This document shows, piece after piece, positions 37,546 through 46,236 of a DNA stretch of 64,000 nucleotides; the first letter of the stretch is position 1, and the number at the start of each line of letters is the position of its first letter. Source of the DNA: CAVVEQ01 sp963802095 (lineage in GTDB: Bacteria; Chloroflexota; Anaerolineae; Anaerolineales; Anaerolineaceae); assembly GCA_963802095.1 (NCBI GenBank), contig CAWDHI010000007.1:124001-188000 (forward strand). Reading direction: 5' to 3'. The position numbers were made by a program, and so were the translations under genes. The notes below the pieces were generated by a model. That model ran no database searches. It was not told where the DNA came from and worked only from the letters and a program-made list of their open reading frames with translations.

Positions 37546-38032
37546 CTGCAACTTCCAGGGGATGGAGGTGTTTCTGCAATTCCTGATCGGCTTGTTCCGG
37601 ATGGACGCTCATAGCCAGAGTCATTTCGGAGCGCAGCAGGCTGAGCGCCCGTTCGAGGATGTTACGATCGTCATCGTTAAGGTTTTTTGTGCGGGCACGG
37701 GTGTTTAAGTCACGTACAACCCGGAAAATGGATTCCGGGCTCCCATCGGCCATTTCCTTGCGCAGTGCGGCTTTTCGTTCGAATCGGTTTTCAGCAAGTT
37801 CAGTCCCGGGCTGGCTAAGGATCACCAGCATTTTCTTGAAATCCCGTTTTGCAGCAGGAGCCCGCAACCGGCATTCGGTTCCGTGGTCCGCAGGGACGAA
37901 AACGGTCAGATCCTTGATCCGTACAAGGTAGTAGAGCGTGCTCTCTCCGGAAAGTGACCGCTCTTCCACACCGATCACCTCGCCAAGGCCGAGAGTCCAG
38001 TGTATCACTTGATCGCCAACTTGAAAGTTCAT
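37538..38032 (-). CDS. carD: CarD-family RNA polymerase-binding transcription factor
   Basis: 164 residues. The N-terminal Tudor-like RNAP-interacting domain (CarD_CdnL_TRCF) starts FQVGDQVIHWTLGLGEVIGVEE and ends with YYLVRIKDLTVFVPAD (about 3-50). The C-terminal helical DNA-contact domain follows (about 55-164) with FKKMLVILSQPGTELAENRFER and RDLNTRARTKNLNDDDRNILERALSLL. CarD proteins bind the polymerase beta subunit and stabilise open complexes at promoters. AGGAG precedes the ATG. The leader holds a terminator, see 38063. Confidence 0.93.
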   Translation of the reverse strand: MNFQVGDQVIHWTLGLGEVIGVEERSLSGESTLYYLVRIKDLTVFVPADHGTECRLRAPAAKRDFKKMLVILSQPGTELAENRFERKAALRKEMADGSPESIFRVVRDLNTRARTKNLNDDDRNILERALSLLRSEMTLAMSVHPEQADQELQKHLHPLEVAVI

Positions 38033-38062
38033 ACCTTGCTCCTAACCCTGCCAGACAGAAAG

Positions 38063-38131
38063 AAAAAAAACCAATCCACGGAAGGATTGGCATTAGGAAT
38101 CACGATCCTTGAATTATTCATAATTATACCA
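38063..38131 (-). promoter_or_regulatory. carD promoter and leader with an intrinsic terminator
   Basis: On the minus strand TGGTATAAT (38123-38131) is an extended -10. Transcription from about 38116 runs into a 7-bp hairpin (38071-38077 with 38084-38090) followed by eight T's (38063-38070), only about 20 nt before the carD Shine-Dalgarno. AAGGAT (38105-38110, minus strand) could pair with ATCCTT (38082-38087) in the stem, a possible antiterminator. Confidence 0.65.
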
Positions 38132-38273
38132 TCTTTATCCCCTGCGGGCTAAGCGACCGGTCTTTACAGAGCACCTCCCCGCCCATTTTTGGGTTAATAA
38201 TTATAATGTGGACCTATATTCACCTTCGGGATTCCTCCCGGATCAGTGAAACGGAATATTAGAGGAAAAAACG

Positions 38274-39830
38274 ATGGAATTCCTTCGGCAGGTGAAATTG
38301 ATCCAGGGCGGGATGGGGGCGTATGTCTCCAACTGGCGGTTGGCCAGGGCGGTTGCGATGGTGCAGCCGGGCGTGACCGCTGGCACGGTTTCCGGGATTG
38401 GCCTGGATGTGGGATACGCGCGGATCCTGGAGCTGGGTGATCCGGGCGGGCATATCCGCAAGGCATTTCACGCTTTTGATGAGAAATTCAACACTTCAAC
38501 TGGGCAGGACTTCTTTTCCCAATATTTCATCCCGGGAGGGAAAGCACCCCAGGTAAAATTCCGCCACTTTCCGATGCAGGTTGCCAGGGTACAGAACGGG
38601 ACAGAGAAAATTTCTCCCTCGGAAAACCGTGGTGGCTTGATCCAATTAGATGTAGCCCAGGATGTGATCGAACGGGTGATCCTGACTGCATTTGCCGAGG
38701 TCTGGCTGGCGAAGATCGGGCACAGCGGAAAGATCTTTATCAATTTCCTCAAGAAGATAGAGCTACCGCTTGTATTTGCCATGTATGGTGCCATGCTTGC
38801 CGGGGTGGATGGTATCGTCGTCGGAGCCGGCAGCCCGGAGGGGTTGCCGTATATCTGCGCCAGGCTGGCGCAGCACGAAACGGTGAGTATCGAAATTCCC
38901 ATGTTGTACCGTGAATCCGGTGAATCTTTTCAAATTGAATTCAAACCCAAAACCGTTTTGAATGGCGCCCTCACGCGGCTGCCCATCACCCGGCCGGCTT
39001 TTCTGGCCATCGCCTCGCTGGCTCCCCTCGTCCAGGCCCTGGCGCAGAGCCCAACCGGAGCACCGGACGGTTTCATCATCGAGCACCACACTGCCGGGGG
39101 GCACAACGCGGGTCCGCAGGGGCCGATGCTGAAAGATGACCTCAACCAACCACAATACGGGCAGGAGGATGAACCAGACCTGGAGGCAATCCGCAAAGCG
39201 GGATTGCCTTTCTGGCTGGCGGGCGGTTACGGAAGCCGGGAGGGGCTGGAAAAGGCGTTGAGCGCTGGAGCTTCGGGCGTGCAGGTTGGGACGAATTTTG
39301 CGCTGGCAATGGAATCCGGTTTACGGCCGGACCTTCGCAACGCCATCCTTCGGAAGATCAGGGAAGGTGTGGATGAAGCGGCGCTGGTGCGTACCACCCT
39401 GTTTTCGCCCACCGGGTACCCATTCAAGGTGGTTCAACTTCCGGGAACCTTGGCGGATGAAAGCATTTATGCTGAGCGGCGCAGGATTTGTGATATCGGC
39501 CTCTTGCAGCAGCGAGGTCTTACGAAGGCAGATGAAACCGGTGACCGCCGCATTTTCCACCGCTGCCCGGCAGGCCCTCTGGATGCATTCACGCGCGATC
39601 GCGGGCTGCCGCCAAATGCGGAGGGAAAACGCTGCCTGTGCAATGGTTTACTTGCAACCGTAGGGCTGGGGCAGGTGCTCACTCGCGATGGGCAGATCTT
39701 GGAGGAACCCGCGATCGTCACCCTGGGAAACCACATCGACGGTGTCCGCAGGCTTTCCAGCAATGGGCAGGTTGTATACTGGGCGAAGGATGCCGTAGAG
39801 GATATTATTGGGGAGGGTTTGATTGCATAA
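38274..39830 (+). CDS. Nitronate monooxygenase / 2-nitropropane dioxygenase family protein
   Basis: 518 residues, longer than classic members because of a C-terminal extension. LIQGGMGAYVSNWRLARAVA (about 9-28) is the FMN-barrel start. GVDGIVVGAGSPEG, EHHTAGGHNAGPQG (catalytic His region) and AGGYGSREGLEKALSAGASGVQVGT are typical for the (beta/alpha)8 fold with flavin. The tail has CDIGLLQQRGL and KRCLCNGLLATVGLGQ, cysteines that may bind metal; such extended versions also occur in PfaD-like enoyl reductases. The reaction is thus flavin-dependent oxidation or reduction of an unknown substrate. TATAAT at 38202-38207 may be its -10. Confidence 0.85.
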   Translation: MEFLRQVKLIQGGMGAYVSNWRLARAVAMVQPGVTAGTVSGIGLDVGYARILELGDPGGHIRKAFHAFDEKFNTSTGQDFFSQYFIPGGKAPQVKFRHFPMQVARVQNGTEKISPSENRGGLIQLDVAQDVIERVILTAFAEVWLAKIGHSGKIFINFLKKIELPLVFAMYGAMLAGVDGIVVGAGSPEGLPYICARLAQHETVSIEIPMLYRESGESFQIEFKPKTVLNGALTRLPITRPAFLAIASLAPLVQALAQSPTGAPDGFIIEHHTAGGHNAGPQGPMLKDDLNQPQYGQEDEPDLEAIRKAGLPFWLAGGYGSREGLEKALSAGASGVQVGTNFALAMESGLRPDLRNAILRKIREGVDEAALVRTTLFSPTGYPFKVVQLPGTLADESIYAERRRICDIGLLQQRGLTKADETGDRRIFHRCPAGPLDAFTRDRGLPPNAEGKRCLCNGLLATVGLGQVLTRDGQILEEPAIVTLGNHIDGVRRLSSNGQVVYWAKDAVEDIIGEGLIA

Positions 39831-39874
39831 AAGTTAGAATCTTGGGGGTTTTCCAAACATATATAATAAAGGGG

Positions 39875-40852
39875 ATGAACCAACATATCAACTGGCTCCT
39901 GGAAGGTGAGCCTTACATTGTCTACCGCACCCTGCTGGATCTGCTCGGTCAGGGGGAGGGCGATCCCTCCGCGCAGTCTGCGCGGCAGGGAATGCTGGCA
40001 GACCCAAAGATACAAACCATCATCAAGGAATTATCGATCTGGCCGTGGACTGTGATATCCAGCCACAAAAGCGCCGGGCAGGCTTTCCACAAACTGACAT
40101 TTCTGGCAGACCTGGGATTCCGGGCTGATGATCCGGGGATGGATGGCATCATCGGACCGATCCTAAATCACCAGGCGCAAGAGGGTCCATTCCAACTGCC
40201 AATAAATGTTCCAACCCACTTCGGTGGTACGGGGACGGATCAGTGGGCATGGGCGCTCTGCGATACCCCCTTGCTACTCTATGCACTTGCGAAGATGGGG
40301 CTGCAAACGGAACCCGCCGTACAAAAGGCAGCCGGATACCTGGCAGGGCTGGTGCGGGAAAACGGTTGGCCGTGCGTCGTCTCGAAGGAGTTGGGCAAAT
40401 TCCGTGGACCGGGTCGGAAGGAGGACCCCTGCCCGTTCGCAACATTGGCAATGCTCAAGGCATTTGCTGCGATGGACGAGTGGCGGGATAGCCCTGCCTG
40501 CCGTACCGGTGCTGAAACCCTCCTGCGCCTTTGGTCTGAAAGTGAGACTGAACACCCCTATATCTTCTATATGGGCACGGATTTCCGCAAGCTCAAGGTT
40601 CCTTTCGTGTGGTACGACCTGATGCACGTGCTCGAAGTTCTGACCCGGTTCCACTGGCTAAAAGATGATCCGAGATTGCAGGAAATGGTCAATTTGCCGA
40701 AGGATAAATCGGATGGGGAAGGGCGCTTCACGCTCGAATCCGTCTGGCTGGCGTGGAAAGAATGGGAATTCGGTCAGAAAAAAGTACCTTCGCGTTGGCT
40801 GACATTCCTGGCATGGCGGATCATAGGCAGATTGCAGACTTTAGAAACCTGA
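39875..40852 (+). CDS. Alpha/alpha-toroid (prenyltransferase/terpene-cyclase-like) hypothetical protein
   Basis: 325 residues from the ATG at 39875 (AAAGGGG upstream). Repeated helical units with QWAWALCDTPLLLYALAKMG, RENGWPCVVSKELG and ETEHPYIFYMGTDFRKL suggest the alpha/alpha barrel seen in squalene-hopene cyclase and protein prenyltransferases, but the DxDD motif is absent. The activity is unknown. TATAAT at 39862-39867 is close to the start; the first part of the long frame before 39875 is a shadow of the nitronate gene. Confidence 0.65.
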   Translation: MNQHINWLLEGEPYIVYRTLLDLLGQGEGDPSAQSARQGMLADPKIQTIIKELSIWPWTVISSHKSAGQAFHKLTFLADLGFRADDPGMDGIIGPILNHQAQEGPFQLPINVPTHFGGTGTDQWAWALCDTPLLLYALAKMGLQTEPAVQKAAGYLAGLVRENGWPCVVSKELGKFRGPGRKEDPCPFATLAMLKAFAAMDEWRDSPACRTGAETLLRLWSESETEHPYIFYMGTDFRKLKVPFVWYDLMHVLEVLTRFHWLKDDPRLQEMVNLPKDKSDGEGRFTLESVWLAWKEWEFGQKKVPSRWLTFLAWRIIGRLQTLET

Positions 40853-40885
40853 AATGTAGCCATATATTTACCCTGAGGAGGTGGC

Positions 40886-41317
40886 ATGGATCACGTAGTT
40901 TATCTGGATGCTGCGGCAAAGGAGATGGCGAATATTCTGGCTGGCAAGAAAAACATAATCCTCCGAGGAGCCACAGGTAGAAAGATGCCCTACGGCAGGG
41001 TTGAAGCAGGGGACACGCTTTATTTCCTGAACAATGATGCCGAAGGACTGGTCAAAGCGCGAGCAACCGTAACGAGCGTTTTGAACTCTGATGCTCTAAC
41101 CGAAGATGGGTCGCTCCAATTTATCAATGAACAACATGCAGGATTGCAGTTGACAGAAAAGCAGCTGAAGCGATGGGGCGGCAAGCGGTATCTCGTGTTG
41201 ATCTGGATCGAAAAAGCCGAGGAGGTAAAACCCTTCAGGGTGGATAAAAGCGGTTACGGGAATATGGATGACTGGCTGCCGGTCGGAAAAATCGAAAGTG
41301 TGATGCTTCAGGGATGA
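40886..41317 (+). CDS. ASCH/PUA-like hypothetical protein
   Basis: 143 residues. The GRVEAGDTLYFLNNDAEGLVKARATVTSV segment (about 35-63) is the beta-strand core of ASCH-like domains, which bind RNA or nucleotides. The C-terminal half has GKRYLVLIWIEKAEEVKPF and YGNMDDWLPVG. GAGGAGG precedes the ATG by 6 nt. It is preceded by 33 nt and followed by a CPBP protease after 31 nt, so an operon is possible. Function unknown. Confidence 0.72.
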   Translation: MDHVVYLDAAAKEMANILAGKKNIILRGATGRKMPYGRVEAGDTLYFLNNDAEGLVKARATVTSVLNSDALTEDGSLQFINEQHAGLQLTEKQLKRWGGKRYLVLIWIEKAEEVKPFRVDKSGYGNMDDWLPVGKIESVMLQG

Positions 41318-41348
41318 ACTCCGAAGAAAGGAAAACCTGGAGGAAAGC

Positions 41349-42065
41349 ATGAGTACGATGGTCAAGCAGGAAAACCGGAATGTTTGGCCGTATGTGATCT
41401 GGCCGCCGATCATTCTCAACATCAGCGCGATCCTATTGATTGGTGGAATGTTTGCTTCCAGGTACGCGGCATCCGCCGGTTCTACCTTTGCGGTTGTTGA
41501 GATCGGTTACGGACAGATCCAGTTCGCCCTGAGCGTTTTGATCATTATTGTTGAATGGTTTTTTGCACTCCTGTTAATAATCAGATATAAAAAGTCAGGT
41601 GCTTCCATCTTGGGATTATTTTCCAGGGATGGACGTATTTTCAGGTTCCGTTGGGGTCCTGCGATCCTGCTTTTCATCGTGGTAAATGCAGTTTGGATCT
41701 TTTATATCTTCTACCTTTCGGCTAGGATGCCGGACCTGAGTTACCGCGATATGAATCCATTCCAGATTTCTCTATTCCTGTTGTTGATGCCAATCACGGC
41801 TGCCTTCACCGAAGAGCTGATTTGGAGGGGGCACATTATCACGGGGTTTGAATTGCGCGGTAAAAAACCCCGGATGACGCTGGTTATTTCGGCTGCATCT
41901 TTTGCCCTCATCCATGGTGTTTTCTTCCCCGACAAGGTCTTGGTCACATTCCTGCTTGGACTTATCATGGGGTTTTATTACCAGCGCGAAAGATGTCTGG
42001 TTCCTCTTATGATCACTCACTGGCTGTTGGATTTATGGAGCTTTGGCGTTTTTTACTGGTTATAA
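41349..42065 (+). CDS. CPBP-family intramembrane metalloprotease (Abi type)
   Basis: 238 residues with about seven membrane helices. The motifs are TEELIWRGHIITG (EExxxR), FALIHGVFFPDK (HxxxF) and PLMITHWLLDLWSF (second His), the predicted metal site of prenyl endopeptidase-like CPBP proteins. In bacteria they are linked to bacteriocin immunity or protein processing; substrate unknown. A decayed paralogue lies at 43104, with the UbiA gene between. GGAGGA 6 nt before the ATG supports the start. Confidence 0.88.
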   Translation: MSTMVKQENRNVWPYVIWPPIILNISAILLIGGMFASRYAASAGSTFAVVEIGYGQIQFALSVLIIIVEWFFALLLIIRYKKSGASILGLFSRDGRIFRFRWGPAILLFIVVNAVWIFYIFYLSARMPDLSYRDMNPFQISLFLLLMPITAAFTEELIWRGHIITGFELRGKKPRMTLVISAASFALIHGVFFPDKVLVTFLLGLIMGFYYQRERCLVPLMITHWLLDLWSFGVFYWL

Positions 42066-42124
42066 CGAAAGCGTTTTTATCAAGATTAGCTTATCTTGAT
42101 TTCGAAAAAACCGGATTCATGTAA

Positions 42125-43066
42125 ATGGAGCAATCTTTGCCCATTGAGCGAACGCCTTTGAAAAAAGTAATCAAGTTGGCCCGCCCGCAATTCCTGCTTG
42201 CCAGCCTGGTACTCTACACCATTGGGGCTGCCTGGGGGCTTATCCTTGGTGCTGATCCCGGCGTTTGGAAGCTTCTTTGGGGTTACCTGATCGTTTTCAC
42301 AGCGCAGCTCTCGGTATCCTTTAGCAATGATTATTTTGATGTAGAAGCGGATAGTCATGGCAGTCCGAGCGCGTTTGCAGGCGGAAGCGGCATCTTGGTC
42401 ACCAATCCAAAACTGCGATTCATGGCAAAAAACGCTGCGATTTCCCTGATCATTGTTTCAGCGATCCTTGGACTATTCTTTACGGTTTATTTTGGATATC
42501 CAGCCTGGTTCTTCGGGTGTATTCTCATCGGGAACCTGCTGGGTTGGTTCTATGCTGCCCCGCCGTTGAAGTTGGCATACCGGGGCTTGGGTGAATTATC
42601 GACCTCTGTTGCAGCAGGTATCTTCCTGCCTGGGATGGGATACCTAACGGCCGCTGGATCTCTGGATGGAAATGGTTGGGTTATCATGATTCCCCTGCTG
42701 CTGGTCGGCCTGGCGTTCATCCTCTCGGTTGAGATCCCGGATATGGAGGCGGATCGTTTGGGTGGAAAGAAAACCTGGGTGGCAAGGCGGGGGAGGGCAT
42801 TTGGATTTCGCGTGATCGGAATACTGCTCCTGGCAGTGTCAGGATACTATTTCCTCGTTCCTACTATCATAGCCAAACCCCTGCTTGTCAATTTCCGAAT
42901 CCTTGGTCTTTTCTCCCTGCTACCGCTTTGCGCCGCCTGGATCGGAATTTTGAAGCGACCGGAAGAAAAACATGAGAGCACCGTGCTTGTAAATACCATT
43001 ATCGGCGCGATGATCGCATTTTTCATGCTGACCGACACCTATCTAGTTATACTGGCGATAAAATGA
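42125..43066 (+). CDS. UbiA-family prenyltransferase (MenA-like)
   Basis: 313 residues with about eight helices. SNDYFDVEADSHG (first Asp-rich motif, about 62-73) and EIPDMEADRLGGKKTW (second Asp-rich motif) are those of UbiA prenyltransferases that bind Mg and the polyprenyl diphosphate. They attach a prenyl tail to an aromatic ring, e.g. 1,4-dihydroxy-2-naphthoate in menaquinone synthesis; the acceptor here is inferred. No Shine-Dalgarno is evident at ATG 42125. Neighbouring genes are a CPBP protease on each side, the downstream one decayed. Confidence 0.9.
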   Translation: MEQSLPIERTPLKKVIKLARPQFLLASLVLYTIGAAWGLILGADPGVWKLLWGYLIVFTAQLSVSFSNDYFDVEADSHGSPSAFAGGSGILVTNPKLRFMAKNAAISLIIVSAILGLFFTVYFGYPAWFFGCILIGNLLGWFYAAPPLKLAYRGLGELSTSVAAGIFLPGMGYLTAAGSLDGNGWVIMIPLLLVGLAFILSVEIPDMEADRLGGKKTWVARRGRAFGFRVIGILLLAVSGYYFLVPTIIAKPLLVNFRILGLFSLLPLCAAWIGILKRPEEKHESTVLVNTIIGAMIAFFMLTDTYLVILAIK

Positions 43067-43103
43067 GCATGATTTAAGAGATGAATTTGCAACAGGAGCA
43101 TGG

Positions 43104-43712
43104 ATGAGCCTCAACCCTGATGATTCACTTCCCATCCCCAAGGCAAGATCGATCGCTTTTCCAACGGATGACCGGCACCGGGTAAACCTGCTTTCCGGGC
43201 CTCCCGAAACATGGTTTTTGAAATTCGGTTATGTGAAGTTATCCCTTGGGGAATCCATTGGGGGACTTTTTTCCCGGGGTACCTCTCCCTCGCTTTCGCT
43301 AGGAGCACAGCCATTCTGATGTCCATCGCTGTCAACGTGGTATGGTTGGGCTATATCACCCTGCTTGCCAGGCAAATGCTGGAACTGAGCTACCGAAACC
43401 TGTCTGGCTGGCAAATGATCCTGCTGCTCCTCCTCACCCTGCCACCGCTGCCTTCACCGAGGAATTGATCTGACGCGGACACATCCTTACCGGGTTCGAT
43501 CTCCGCGAAAAAAACCGTAGGCAGCTCTCGCGATTTCGTCGGTTTCATTCTCGCTGATCCATGGCGTGTTTTTCCCCGACAAGCTCCTGTTCACCTTCCT
43601 GATCGGGATGATCCTGGGGTTTTATTAGCAAAAGGAGCGGGTGCTTTTACCTTTGATGATCACCCATTGGACCATGGATCTTAGGAGCTTCGGGATTTTA
43701 TACTTCCGGTAA
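43104..43712 (+). pseudogene. Decayed CPBP protease paralogue
   Basis: Fragments in three frames match the 41349 protein: AILMSIAVNVVWLGYITLLARQ, LELSYRNLSGWQMILLLL, AAFTEELI then stop TGA in place of Trp, RGHILTGFDLREK, then FSLIHGVFFPDKLLFTFLIG, FY then TAG in place of Tyr, LLPLMITHWTMD, ending TAA 43712. The first part up to 43316 is another short ORF. There are at least two nonsense codons plus frameshifts, so it is a genuine pseudogene, unlike the single-indel genes. Confidence 0.85.
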
Positions 43713-43817
43713 GTCTTATAATTCCCCCAGAGAATTTGTGATGATATATGGGCGACTTCAGCTGGCGATCAGCTTGTTCGCCTCAGTTTGAGAGCGAATC
43801 CTCCTGAGAATGGAGAA

Positions 43818-44867
43818 ATGACATTGCATAAGACATTCGGATTGCTCGCTTTGCTCGGTTCCGGGGAGACCTCTCTCGCCGGTGGACGTATTTTTGAGAC
43901 GATCGCCCAGCGATTGCCTCGCCCTTTGCGTATCGCTATCCTGGAAACGCCGGCTGGGTTTGAGTTGAATTCCTCGCAAGTGGCTGGGCGCCTTGCAGAT
44001 TTCCTTTCAACCAGGTTGCAGAATTACCAACCGGTCATCGACCTTGTGCCTGCGCGCAAACGAGGCTCTCCTTTCAGCCCGGACGACCCGACCATCCTGA
44101 AACCGTTACTAAGCGCTAATCTGGTTGTCATGGGCCCTGGCAGCCCAACCTATGCCGTCCGCCATCTCAAGAGAACGTTGGCATGGGACCTGGTCCGGGC
44201 ACGCTTCCGCCAGGGGGCGGGGCTTGTCTTTTCGAGCGCAGCGACGATTGCCGTCGGGTCGCGCGTGGTTCCAGTCTATGAGATCTACAAGGTAGGGCAG
44301 GAGATTACCTGCCCGCCAGGACTCGGTCTTTTCGCTGACTTCGGACTCTCGCTTTCCTGCGTACCGCACTGGAACAACACCGATGGTGGGGCGGAGGTTG
44401 ATACAAGCCGCTGTTTCATGGGTATGGATCGGTTCAAGGACTGGCTTGAAATGCTACCCCCTGCTCATACCGTCCTTGGCCTGGATGAGCATACCGGCTT
44501 GATCATCGATTTTTCCTCCGGTGTGTGCACGGTCACTGGGGTAAGCTCGGTAAGCTTGTTGCAGAAAAGCGAGCCCGAGATCCACCCTGCGGGCACCTCG
44601 TTTCCAGTCGAGCGACTCGGACCCATTCACTGTCCGGATGACATCGAGGAGGGCATTCCAGCCAAAATATGGAAGCGCATTCAACAAGCTGAAGCGGAGA
44701 CGGACTCCGGCTCCATTCCGTCGGAAATCCAGGACCTGGTTGATGAACGCAAGATCGCCCGGGCAGCTGGGGATTGGGTGCAATCGGATACCTTGCGCCA
44801 AAGGATCAAGGATCTGGGCTGGCAGGTACGGGACACATCTGAAGGACAGGCTGTAAGCAGAAGATGA
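43818..44867 (+). CDS. Peptidase-S51/cyanophycinase-like protein with a CysS-type C-terminal tail
   Basis: 349 residues from the ATG at 43818 (TTG 43788 and TTG 43824 are alternatives; GGAGA at 43812 fits the latter best). The N-terminal domain has LLGSGETSLAGGRIFE, AILETPAGFELN, VVMGPGSPTYAVRHLK and VFSSAATIAVGS, a class-I amidotransferase/S51-like flavodoxin fold in which Ser of FSSAA would be the nucleophile. The last 60 residues (IQDLVDERKIARAAGDWVQSD, then LGWQVRDTSEGQ) match the C-terminal helical domain of cysteinyl-tRNA synthetase. Such fusion occurs in proteins linked to YqeB. Role unknown. Confidence 0.75.
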   Translation: MTLHKTFGLLALLGSGETSLAGGRIFETIAQRLPRPLRIAILETPAGFELNSSQVAGRLADFLSTRLQNYQPVIDLVPARKRGSPFSPDDPTILKPLLSANLVVMGPGSPTYAVRHLKRTLAWDLVRARFRQGAGLVFSSAATIAVGSRVVPVYEIYKVGQEITCPPGLGLFADFGLSLSCVPHWNNTDGGAEVDTSRCFMGMDRFKDWLEMLPPAHTVLGLDEHTGLIIDFSSGVCTVTGVSSVSLLQKSEPEIHPAGTSFPVERLGPIHCPDDIEEGIPAKIWKRIQQAEAETDSGSIPSEIQDLVDERKIARAAGDWVQSDTLRQRIKDLGWQVRDTSEGQAVSRR

Positions 44868-45239
44868 TCTGACCCCAGACGATTTGTAAAAAATAAATTA
44901 TTTAACTCCTCGAAAAATACCTTTCCCTGCTCGCGATGCTTGAAAGCCTGCCATTTTCTTCCGGACTGCTTCTCATAGGGTAACAGCAGATACTGCCGCA
45001 AGGCTGGAATACAAAAAGCGGGTAGTATACTGGTCAGGACGATCCAAGCCTCCTGGAATTCGGCCTCGTCCCGGGTTCGTTCCTATATAATCCCCCGAGA
45101 TTTGGGGTGAGGTAATCAATATTGGAGGGAACTTCTGGTGTATATTTATATAGTTGTAAAATCGATAATCCCCAACATATAAATGCTGGAGATCGATCGC
45201 CACAATCGGTGTTGGCTTGTAAAATAAAACAGGTGTGGG
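44868..45239. other. Intergenic region without recognised features
   Basis: No coding signal is supported. A TATAAT at 45084-45089 lies 150 nt before the next ATG, and the segment 45020-45090 resembles a tRNA only superficially. Confidence 0.4.
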
Positions 45240-45731
45240 ATGCCATCATTTCTTGCAAATAGCGACCAGATCGTTTTTTCGGAGCGGATGCCGGCAGGGT
45301 TGAGAATTTTGCTTATCCTGTTCGGTTTCGTCCCGTTTCTCGCCCCTTACGATCTTCTCATTCGCCCGGGTTGGACCGGTTTCAGCCTTCCGCTTGTGTT
45401 TGCCATCATCGTATCGCTGGGTGCAGTCGCTGTGGGTCTTTTACTTATTTTCAGCGGCCTTTTTGGGTTGAACCAGGTGCTCCATTTTGATGTAAGTACC
45501 CGAACTATCCTCTATGCTTACGAAACCCCGCTCATCCCGATCCGCCGGTTTCGGTATCAATTCGGGGATGTTGCGGAGATGAAGGTAAATGCCCACGACT
45601 GGTCCGAAGCGCCGTCCACTTATGGAGTGCAGGTGATTTTCAGGGATGGCAGGAAGACGGAAGTGGGCAGCTTCGCGAAGGAGCTTGAAGCAACCGAAGC
45701 GCTGCAGAAGGTCCGCCAGCTGATCGATTGA
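45240..45731 (+). CDS. Hypothetical membrane protein
   Basis: 163 residues. Two membrane helices (about 23-38 and 49-80, the second long or doubled) are followed by a soluble domain with TRTILYAYETPLIPIRRFRY and KVNAHDWSEAPSTYGVQVIF, DGRKTEVGSF, which looks like a PH-like beta domain ending in a helix (EATEALQKVRQLI). The family is not recognised. The next gene at 45768 begins 36 nt later with a good AGGAGG and is another membrane protein. Confidence 0.6.
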   Translation: MPSFLANSDQIVFSERMPAGLRILLILFGFVPFLAPYDLLIRPGWTGFSLPLVFAIIVSLGAVAVGLLLIFSGLFGLNQVLHFDVSTRTILYAYETPLIPIRRFRYQFGDVAEMKVNAHDWSEAPSTYGVQVIFRDGRKTEVGSFAKELEATEALQKVRQLID

Positions 45732-45767
45732 GGATGCAGCGATGGCTCTCACAGCGAGGAGGCGGAA

Positions 45768-46208
45768 ATGCGTAAGAAAGATGTTCTAACGAAAATCCTG
45801 GCAATCGCTGGGACAATTCTCGTGTGGCTGCCGGTGCTTGCCCTGGTGATCATCACCGGGGCAATGCTGGTTCAGCGTGGGGAATTCCACTTTGATTACC
45901 TGATCCCGGCAGAATTGTTCCCGGTTTTTCTCGGCGGAGGATTATTGCTCCTCTGGGCGGTCATCCGCGCGAAATGTTACCGGAGGTGGATCGGCGCGGG
46001 TTTGGGGGCAGCGTTGGTGTTCCTGTTTGCCGGCCAGGCGGCTGCGGTGGCGACTGGGCTGGCTTCAGGCACGACCAAACCTGGTGGATGGCAGGCAGCT
46101 GTGGTGCTTGGAGCGATCATCCTCTATGACCTGGCAGTCATCACCGTGGGGGTGGGGGGAATCCTTCTTATACGTGAATTATTCAAGAAGCTTCCTTCTG
46201 GAGATTGA
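45768..46208 (+). CDS. Hypothetical four-helix membrane protein
   Basis: 146 residues. AGGAGG 6 nt before the ATG. Four strong hydrophobic helices (about 13-34, 45-66, 74-96 and 108-134) are linked by short loops; the C-terminus is basic (RELFKKLPSGD). No family is recognised. It is convergent with the GH2 gene at 46237. Confidence 0.55.
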   Translation: MRKKDVLTKILAIAGTILVWLPVLALVIITGAMLVQRGEFHFDYLIPAELFPVFLGGGLLLLWAVIRAKCYRRWIGAGLGAALVFLFAGQAAAVATGLASGTTKPGGWQAAVVLGAIILYDLAVITVGVGGILLIRELFKKLPSGD

Positions 46209-46236
46209 TTATATGGAGTAGCTAACTTTGATGAAG

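Noticed and set aside
45020..45090. tRNA-like stretch with a GGGTTCG motif and TAGTATACTGGTCAGGA
   Set aside because: The acceptor, anticodon and T stems do not pair; only short motifs resemble a tRNA.
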